From NCBI GenBank assembly GCA_947522735.1, contig CANNTZ010000018.1, forward strand, positions 1 to 36,158: a DNA stretch of 36,158 nucleotides. The letters run 5' to 3'. Below the pieces are notes generated by a model that worked only from the letters and a program-made list of their open reading frames with translations, was not told where the DNA came from and made no database searches. Origin of the DNA: an uncultured Oscillospiraceae bacterium (GTDB lineage Bacteria > Bacillota > Clostridia > Oscillospirales > Ruminococcaceae). Shown in pieces: positions 30,672-36,158 of this stretch; positions within the stretch are counted from its first letter, which is position 1; each line of letters begins with the position of its first letter. Position numbers and translations under genes: made by a program.

Positions 30672-32618
30672 TTATGCGTTTTCGGGTTCGACGGTGTAGA
30701 CGCGGACGCCGGCGGCGTCAAGGTGCAGGGTAGCGCCGTCCAGCTCCACCCTCTTGCCGGTTTCAAACTCCCGGATGCTCCAGCCCGCAGGGATTTGGGC
30801 GACATCTACGGTGACCTTGGCGTCCACGGGCGCGTTGTCGTGGTTGATGAGGAACAGCAGCAGCTTGCCGGTCTCGCAGTCTTTCATGCAGCCGGTTTCC
30901 ATGGCGATGTTGTGAACCCGGGCGATGGAGCGGATGCCCGCGTCCTCCAGAATGGCCCGTACAAGGCGGAATGATATGTGATCCAGATACTTCCTGTAGG
31001 GTATCTGCATGGCGTCGGAGTCCAGTGGAAGCGTCATCAGGTAGCAGGTGCCCCTGCCGTAGCGATTCCGGAGCAGAAGAGGTATCCCGTCCTCCAGTGC
31101 GAAGAGAACGCAGGCTTCCTTTGGTGTGACGGTCACTAAGGGGCGTTTATCTACGGCCCGGTCGACGTCCACAACGTCGCCCTTCCTCCACTGACCCCAA
31201 TCCTGCTGAGCAATCATGCGGCTCTGGTCGTAGTTGACGCTGTCGCTGCACTGCACCTCCACGCCAAAGAGCCGGTTGAAGTAGCCGTTCTGGCCGCCGT
31301 CGTTGACGTGGTAGAGGGTTCCGCCGGCCTCCACGAAGCGGCGAAGCTTATCCCAGTCGGGAGTGGTGACGCTCCAGCCCGCGGTAGCGGGGAGCATCAG
31401 CACCTGATAGGGGGAGAAATCCTCGTTGATCCAGACAAGGTCCGCATCCAGACCGGAGCCCTTGACGTACTGGAGGGTTGCCATGACTTTCCGATAGACG
31501 TTGCCGACCTCCCGGCTGTAGTAGCCCTCCGGGATTACGATGCCGACCTTGGCTTTTTGCGGGAGATATTTGCCAAGCTCCGCTTTTTTGGCGAAGGCTG
31601 CAAAGTCCCGAAGCTCCTTGCCGGAGGGCTTCATGCGGCCGTCGGCTGTGAATATGCCGAAGCAGGGCTCGATGCAGTATTTGTCAAAGGGAACCGAGTG
31701 CCAGAGCTCCTCTTTGAAGTCCGCATAGACCCATGGCATGACGCCGGTGCTGCCGTTGACCGCATTGCTGTGCAGAGAGGTTCTGAAGTACCGGCCTATG
31801 CAGTCCTCCGAATCATGGATGGAGGACATTCCGGGGGCCTCGCAGGTGAAAACGTTGACGCCGCGCTTGTTGATCTTCACATGGTAGGGCACGGTGTAGC
31901 TGTTCCGGAGGGTGTCAAGCCCTTCATGTGCGGCGTCGGGGTAGGCGGTGACGGCCATCAGATCCAGAATCTTTGCCATATCCCGGACATCCATGCCGTA
32001 GTGCTGGTTGCCGATGTGGCCAAAGCCGAGGGTGATCATGTGGTTGGGATCCACGGAGCGAGCCGCGTCATATATGGCCTGAACCCAGCGGAGAACCTTC
32101 AGACGGTCGTAGGGCAGCTTATCTGTGCCCGGAAAGCGGGAGTGCCACTCGATTTCGTCGCAGAGATCCCAGTACAGTATGCTTTCGTCGTCCTTATAGG
32201 GAACGATGAAGTGCCTGATGTGATTCACGGCGATTTCGGTCATCTCCTCGCCGAAGAAGGAGCGGCCGTTGCGGAAGGGCACATCGTAATCCCGAGTGGC
32301 TATGCCGATGAGCATCCATGGCATGACATAGAGGCCGTACCTTCTGGCCATATCCATGAACTCGGCAAATTCCTTCTCGAAAACGGGATTGTATTTGCCC
32401 GGTTCCGGCTCCATGAAGCCCCAGTGCCAAGGAATACGAATTGCCTGAAGCCCCATTTCGGAAATGCGCCTCAGGTCGCTTTCGATGACGTCGGGACGCC
32501 AATCCGCCCAAAAGTTGGAGCAGATGTAGCTGGCGACGTAGTTGATGCCGACGAGATGTATGGGCTTGCCGGAGGAGTCCAGCAGACGGCCCTGTTTATC
32601 AAAAGAAATGAATCCCAT
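30672..32618 (-). CDS. Clan GH-A glycosidase (GH5/GH42-like)
   Basis: A 648-residue glycosidase with an N-terminal TIM barrel (about 10-350; HLVGINY, LQAIRIPWHWG, YWDLCDE). Candidate catalytic glutamates are E155 (WDLCDEIE) and E260 (FTCEAPG), 105 residues apart as in GH5. The acid/base is preceded by Asp (D154) rather than the Asn common in clan GH-A. Residues about 370-540 look like the class I amidotransferase-like domain found after the barrel in GH42 enzymes, and a small C-terminal beta domain follows. No signal peptide, hence action on imported saccharide. AGGAG precedes the start. Activity could be beta-galactosidase, beta-mannanase or another beta-glycosidase. Confidence 0.8.
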   Translation of the reverse strand: MGFISFDKQGRLLDSSGKPIHLVGINYVASYICSNFWADWRPDVIESDLRRISEMGLQAIRIPWHWGFMEPEPGKYNPVFEKEFAEFMDMARRYGLYVMPWMLIGIATRDYDVPFRNGRSFFGEEMTEIAVNHIRHFIVPYKDDESILYWDLCDEIEWHSRFPGTDKLPYDRLKVLRWVQAIYDAARSVDPNHMITLGFGHIGNQHYGMDVRDMAKILDLMAVTAYPDAAHEGLDTLRNSYTVPYHVKINKRGVNVFTCEAPGMSSIHDSEDCIGRYFRTSLHSNAVNGSTGVMPWVYADFKEELWHSVPFDKYCIEPCFGIFTADGRMKPSGKELRDFAAFAKKAELGKYLPQKAKVGIVIPEGYYSREVGNVYRKVMATLQYVKGSGLDADLVWINEDFSPYQVLMLPATAGWSVTTPDWDKLRRFVEAGGTLYHVNDGGQNGYFNRLFGVEVQCSDSVNYDQSRMIAQQDWGQWRKGDVVDVDRAVDKRPLVTVTPKEACVLFALEDGIPLLLRNRYGRGTCYLMTLPLDSDAMQIPYRKYLDHISFRLVRAILEDAGIRSIARVHNIAMETGCMKDCETGKLLLFLINHDNAPVDAKVTVDVAQIPAGWSIREFETGKRVELDGATLHLDAAGVRVYTVEPENA

Positions 32619-32744
32619 TGTTATATTCTCCTGTTATGTTATAATTAAAAAAACGGTTGGCCGCGTCCGCCTGTCAGGAGCGCGACAGCCGGGGCAGATT
32701 GCACAATCGCAGTCGAGGCCCGCGGGAGGCTCACTGTGCGGCGG

Positions 32745-33620
32745 TCAATCCTTGGACTGGAAGAACAGCGGGGCCACCGTTTGGATCTGCTTTTCGATTA
32801 TGGGTGCGTACCGGCTGTAATTTTTCTGCACGAGGCCGAGATACAGCATGTCGATGAGGGCAAGCTGGGAAAGACAGGACATCAGGTTTTCGCTGGAAAA
32901 AAGCTTCTCGTGGCTTGCCGTAAGAAGAAAGATATCCGCCAGATTGGCGGCGGGGCTGGATTCAAAATTGGTGATGCTGATGGTTTTTGCGCCCTGTCTT
33001 TTGGCAAGAAGCAGCATCTCCACGGTCTGATTGGTTTTGCCGGAGTGGGTTATGATTACGGCCACGTCCCGGGAGTTCATGGAGACGGCGCTCATGGTCT
33101 GGGCGTGGGGATCGCTGGAGGCTTGCACCGCTTTTCCCAGCCGCATGAGCTTTCCGGCCAGATCCTGCCCGACGAAGGCGGAGTTTCCCGCGCCGAAAAT
33201 GCAGACTCGACGGGCCTTTTCCAAGGCGTCCACGGCCTTGGAGAAATCCTTCTGGTCAATGGTCTGCCGCATGTTGCTCAGGGCACAGATGGTGCGGCTG
33301 ATGACGATTTCCGGGATTTCGGAGAAGGGTGTGGTGTCGCTGACCTCCAGGTCGGAGACAATGGCGTCAGCCGGCTCCTGCTTGGCGGAGGCGACGGCAA
33401 TGTGCAGATCACGATAGCCTCCGTAGCCGAGGCACTTTGCAAAGCGAACCAGAGACGCCTCGCTGATACCGGCCGCCTTGGAGGAGGACGCCAGATTTCC
33501 GTAAATAAATTCCTCCGTATGCATGAGTATGTAGTCCGCGGCCTTTTTTTCCGAGGGCTTCAGGCCGGGATACATGGATTTGATCTTCAACACAATGGGA
33601 GAATCCATACGAATTTTCAT
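32745..33620 (-). CDS. RpiR family transcriptional regulator (HTH + SIS)
   Basis: A 291-residue phosphosugar-responsive regulator. The N-terminal helix-turn-helix (about 8-85) has the family signature SEKKAADYIL and ISEASLVRFAKCLGYGGYRDL. The C-terminal SIS domain (about 125-260) has CIFGAGNSAF and ITHSGKTNQTV, where a phosphosugar effector binds. I favour the ATG at 33620; in-frame ATGs at 33632 and 33608 are possible and none has a strong ribosome site, so expression is probably low. A promoter and a palindrome immediately upstream suggest autoregulation. It is the first gene of the glycosidase-kinase-phosphoesterase-SIS-FAD cluster and likely its regulator; the effector should be a phosphorylated pathway intermediate. 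Confidence 0.92.
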   Translation of the reverse strand: MKIRMDSPIVLKIKSMYPGLKPSEKKAADYILMHTEEFIYGNLASSSKAAGISEASLVRFAKCLGYGGYRDLHIAVASAKQEPADAIVSDLEVSDTTPFSEIPEIVISRTICALSNMRQTIDQKDFSKAVDALEKARRVCIFGAGNSAFVGQDLAGKLMRLGKAVQASSDPHAQTMSAVSMNSRDVAVIITHSGKTNQTVEMLLLAKRQGAKTISITNFESSPAANLADIFLLTASHEKLFSSENLMSCLSQLALIDMLYLGLVQKNYSRYAPIIEKQIQTVAPLFFQSKD

Positions 33621-33648
33621 AATTAGCCACATCCGTTAATGTAATTTG

Positions 33649-33662
33649 ATTGCACATGCAAT
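33649..33662 (-). promoter_or_regulatory. Candidate RpiR operator (ATTGCA-CA-TGCAAT)
   Basis: A perfect 6-base inverted repeat with a two-base centre lies between the -10 element and the start of the RpiR gene, the classic place for an autorepression site. The same palindrome was not found by eye elsewhere in the cluster; the repeat near the FAD gene has a different sequence. Confidence 0.5.
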
Positions 33663-33670
33663 ACAGTTTA

Positions 33671-33699
33671 ATCGTAAGCGATTTTCAGGAAAAAGTCAA
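33671..33699 (-). promoter_or_regulatory. Promoter of the RpiR gene
   Basis: On the minus strand the -35 TTGACT (33694-33699) and -10 TACGAT (33671-33676) are 17 bases apart. The -35 is one mismatch from consensus and the -10 two. Confidence 0.65.
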
Positions 33700-33749
33700 T
33701 GCTATGAATCGATTCCACGGGGTTTTTCCGGAAAACCAGCCCTCCGTGA

Positions 33750-33775
33750 GCCCGGCCCTGTGAGATGGGCCGGGC
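33750..33775 (-). terminator. GC-rich hairpin downstream of the binding-protein gene
   Basis: GCCCGGCCC (33750-33758) and GGGCCGGGC (33767-33775) form a perfect 9-base-pair stem with an eight-base loop. On the minus strand it follows the binding-protein stop by about 115 bases. T residues come only about 14 bases later, within a second small palindrome (33721-33737). It probably ends or limits the transport transcript before the RpiR gene. Confidence 0.5.
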
Positions 33776-33889
33776 CGACAGGCTGTACGGGAGACGCGTC
33801 ATGGGAGCGCTGCGGCGGACATAACGGGCCTTACAGCCTTCCGGAGCGCCGTCATGGCCGGGAGAGAAAGCCGTTTTTTGGGGGGAGGG

Positions 33890-35614
33890 TTATTTTTGAG
33901 CCGCCATGTAACGGTCGTAGCGGGCCTGATACACCTCAAGCATTTCGTCGAGGCCAAGGTTTTTGAGCTCCTCACGATAGGCGGGCAGGTCGTCGAGAGA
34001 CTTGTTGCCGAGGATGAGGTCGAGGAACAGCTCGTGCATATAGGTGCTGAGCTCGTTGGATTTATCCTTGATAACCTTCGTTTCCTCATCGGTAGGAAGG
34101 GCCAGGGGCTGGGTTTGATTATACCAGCATACGTCTTTGCCAACGCGGGTCAGGGCGTCGGCCAGAACATCCATAGACGTGTTCTTGTAGTCATAGCCTT
34201 CGACGTAGGATGTCTTAATGTCTCTTTCCAAAGAGCCGTAGTCGTTGATGTAGGCGGCGGGGATAAGGTTCTGGAATACAACGCCGAACAGGCCGTACTC
34301 ATGGACGTTTTCCTCGGTCATGAGGTTAAAGCTCCTGATCAGTTGGGGCAGGTTGTATTCTTCATCCCATTCCAGGCCAACTCCTTCCACACCGAAGTAG
34401 CTGTCGATATAGCCCTGGGTGCTGTAAATGTACTCCATAAGATCCACGATCGCCTGAGGCTCTTTGGCGCTCTTGCTTATCATCCATGCCATGGAGCAGG
34501 AGTCGGTGTTGTCGCGTGCAGACAAAGTGTAGCCGTTGACGCCGCCGTCGTCGTCGATGACAATACCGGCATACTCGGCGGTGTCCTCATAACCGACGAC
34601 TGCCCTATCGACCCAAGCTTGGGCGTTGTAGTTAAAAATGGCGGAGGCGCGGTTGCCGGATTCGATCTGGTTGTCCTTGTTGAGAATCTCGGTGGAGAAG
34701 ATTCCGGCCTGATAGAGCCTCTGGCAATAGCGGATGAAGTCCGGGAAGTTCTCGTGGTCGATCTTGGCGCGGACGCCCTTGCCGTCGTTGAGGGCATAGA
34801 TATACTTTGGCCCCATGCCGAAGCCGGCGGAAATGGGTTCCCACTCGCCGGAGGGGTCGAAGCTCAAAACCTCGTCGGCAACGCCGTTGCCGTTGGCGTC
34901 CTTTTCACGGAAGGCTGCCAGAATGTCGTATAGCTCGTCGAGAGTGTAGAAATTCTTAAATTCGATGCCCAAAGCGTCCATCCAGTCGGTGCGTAGTTCC
35001 AGCATGAAAGCGGAGCCCGTTGAGTTCAGGACGCGATAGCAGTAGGGGAACCACCAGAGATTGCCGTTTTTATCGGTTATGGTAGACAGAGTGGTGGGGC
35101 AGTTGGTTTTCAGAAAGTCCATAATATTTGCGCCGCCGTCGTGGGTTTCCAGCAGCTCGGTAACGTTCCAGAAGTTGCCGCTTTTAGCATATTCCATATA
35201 ATCTGTGGTGCCGCCGGGGGCCCGAGTAATGTCCGGGATGTCCATGAAGCTGGCCATGCGGGCTTTCATGGTGTCTGAATACTGCTCAGTGGAAATAAAC
35301 TCATACTGCAAATCTATGTTCAGTTCCTTCAGTTTTTCCGTAAAAGCTTTACCGGCAGGCCAGTCCCAGCAGCTTTCAACGTTCCTCCAAGGCCGGGACG
35401 CATTGGTATAATCCATGCCTATGCAGGTGATGACACGTGGCTCGACTGCTTGCTCAGGGACAGAGGAGTCAACAGAGCCGGAGGATTCGATTACCTCCGA
35501 AGAACCGGAGCTGTCGGACTGTCCCCCGCCTTTTGCACACGCGCCTGCGGAAAGGGCAATCAGGACGGCCAAAAGCACGGATGAGACGCGTAAGAGGATT
35601 TTGCTCGATTTCAT
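33890..35614 (-). CDS. Extracellular solute-binding lipoprotein (LplA-like), second system
   Basis: A 574-residue lipoprotein. The signal peptide ends in the lipobox LSAGAC with lipidated C26, followed by a Gly/Ser-rich linker. The mature part is a large family-1-type binding protein; the segment DANGNGVADEVL is a short Asp-rich calcium-loop-like motif common in LplA-type proteins. AAAAGGAGG precedes the start. Together with the permease gene 51 bases upstream it supplies substrate to the glycosidase/kinase/SIS cluster. It is of the same general class as the first binding protein but clearly diverged from it. Confidence 0.93.
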   Translation of the reverse strand: MKSSKILLRVSSVLLAVLIALSAGACAKGGGQSDSSGSSEVIESSGSVDSSVPEQAVEPRVITCIGMDYTNASRPWRNVESCWDWPAGKAFTEKLKELNIDLQYEFISTEQYSDTMKARMASFMDIPDITRAPGGTTDYMEYAKSGNFWNVTELLETHDGGANIMDFLKTNCPTTLSTITDKNGNLWWFPYCYRVLNSTGSAFMLELRTDWMDALGIEFKNFYTLDELYDILAAFREKDANGNGVADEVLSFDPSGEWEPISAGFGMGPKYIYALNDGKGVRAKIDHENFPDFIRYCQRLYQAGIFSTEILNKDNQIESGNRASAIFNYNAQAWVDRAVVGYEDTAEYAGIVIDDDGGVNGYTLSARDNTDSCSMAWMISKSAKEPQAIVDLMEYIYSTQGYIDSYFGVEGVGLEWDEEYNLPQLIRSFNLMTEENVHEYGLFGVVFQNLIPAAYINDYGSLERDIKTSYVEGYDYKNTSMDVLADALTRVGKDVCWYNQTQPLALPTDEETKVIKDKSNELSTYMHELFLDLILGNKSLDDLPAYREELKNLGLDEMLEVYQARYDRYMAAQK

Positions 35615-35665
35615 TAGTGGAGCCTCCTTTTGGATTGAATAATATATTGACGAGTTGAGCCGGTA

Positions 35666-36158
35666 TCACCCTTTAAGTGAGCCCAGCATAACGCCCTTGA
35701 CAAAGTGCTTCTGGAACATTGGATATACCAGAAGAATCGGCATCGTGACCAGCACGATCATGGAGAATTTCATCTGTCTGGCCAGCTTGGCGGTCTCCGC
35801 CGCCGCTTCCAGCATTTCCTTGGTCGCGCCCTGCTTGACAAGCTGCTCCATGTTCACGCTCTGCTGTATCAGCACCCGTTGCAGATACATCTGCACGGGG
35901 TGCAGCTCCGTGCGGGTCTGGTACAGCATGGAGCCGAACCAGGAGTTCCAGATGCCGACGATGGTGTAGATGGAGATAACGGCCAGCACCGGCTTGGCAA
36001 GAGGAACGAAGATTTTCAGCATAACCTGGGTGTTGGTGGCGCCGTCGATGTACGCCGCCTCGGAAAGATCGTTGGGAATGGAGGAAAGGAACGTCTTGCA
36101 CAGGATGATGTTCCAAATGCTGACGCCGGGGAGGATGATGGCCCAGACGGTGTTATAC
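35666..36158 (-). CDS. Sugar ABC transporter permease, LplC/YtcP type (partial, 5' end outside window)
   Basis: The C-terminal 163 residues of a permease; the open frame runs off the right edge. The translation begins YNTVWAIILPG, contains the EAA loop LSEAAYIDGATN, a later transmembrane span (ISIYTIVGIWNSWF) and the C-terminal block FQKHFVKGVMLGSLKG, which matches the ending of the other LplC-type permease in this window. It should pair with a second permease gene beyond the edge. It lies just upstream of the second binding-protein gene, the reverse of neither usual order nor of the first system, where the permeases also come first. Confidence 0.92.
   Translation of the reverse strand, partial: YNTVWAIILPGVSIWNIILCKTFLSSIPNDLSEAAYIDGATNTQVMLKIFVPLAKPVLAVISIYTIVGIWNSWFGSMLYQTRTELHPVQMYLQRVLIQQSVNMEQLVKQGATKEMLEAAAETAKLARQMKFSMIVLVTMPILLVYPMFQKHFVKGVMLGSLKG

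Noticed and set aside
31308..32648. 446-codon plus-strand open frame opposite the GH-A enzyme, and similar frames opposite the second binding protein (33854-34933) and the SIS gene (27432-28532)
   Set aside because: All are complementary to convincing minus-strand genes and show no domain or translation signal.
1..36158. CRISPR array, insertion sequence, integrase or phage genes
   Set aside because: No regularly spaced repeats, no transposase or recombinase motifs and no terminal inverted repeats were found on either strand.

Overview
The window looks like chromosomal DNA of a GC-rich Bacillota, most likely a gut Clostridia/Oscillospirales-type bacterium. Grounds: strong AGGAGG-type ribosome sites, lipobox-bearing solute-binding lipoproteins, LplB/LplC-type sugar permeases without their own ATPase, a YesM/YesN-like two-component pair, and tRNA genes with encoded CCA. 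The lineage is an inference; no rRNA or marker gene is present to fix it.

Left part (1-4.4 kb): tRNA-Gly (minus), a GH4 alpha-galactosidase-like enzyme, tRNA-Met and tRNA-Glu behind a perfect consensus promoter, then uvrC. Middle-left (4.7-17.9 kb, all plus): a glycan-utilisation locus with a GH2 exo-glycosidase, a five-bladed-propeller GH43-like protein, a response regulator, a sensor histidine kinase (with a terminator-like hairpin between the two), two sugar ABC permeases, a solute-binding lipoprotein, a small LURP-one-like protein with its own promoter, and a GH36 alpha-galactosidase. The two-component pair probably senses the imported sugar and controls the transporter, whose AT-rich promoter lies directly downstream of the kinase gene.

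Middle-right (18.07-24.9 kb): a divergent AraC regulator facing a five-gene redox operon: an Old Yellow Enzyme cut short just after a 4Fe-4S-type cysteine motif, a short-chain dehydrogenase, a fumarate-reductase-like flavoprotein, a xylose-isomerase-like TIM barrel and a D-2-hydroxyacid dehydrogenase. The operon ends in a strong terminator. It contains no transporter and no CoA ligase and matches no pathway I can name; it is a candidate undescribed catabolic system.

Right part (24.95-36.16 kb, all minus): permease (cut by the window edge), solute-binding lipoprotein, RpiR regulator, clan GH-A glycosidase, PfkB kinase, metallophosphoesterase, double-SIS protein and a large FAD-dependent oxidoreductase. 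The SIS plus PfkB pair recalls the Frl/Fra systems that phosphorylate and then cleave Amadori compounds, and the SIS protein keeps a Glu and His at the spacing I recall for FraB; the other partners are not part of those systems. By eye this block uses the Ile codon ATA much less than the plus-strand genes, which suggests a separate origin.
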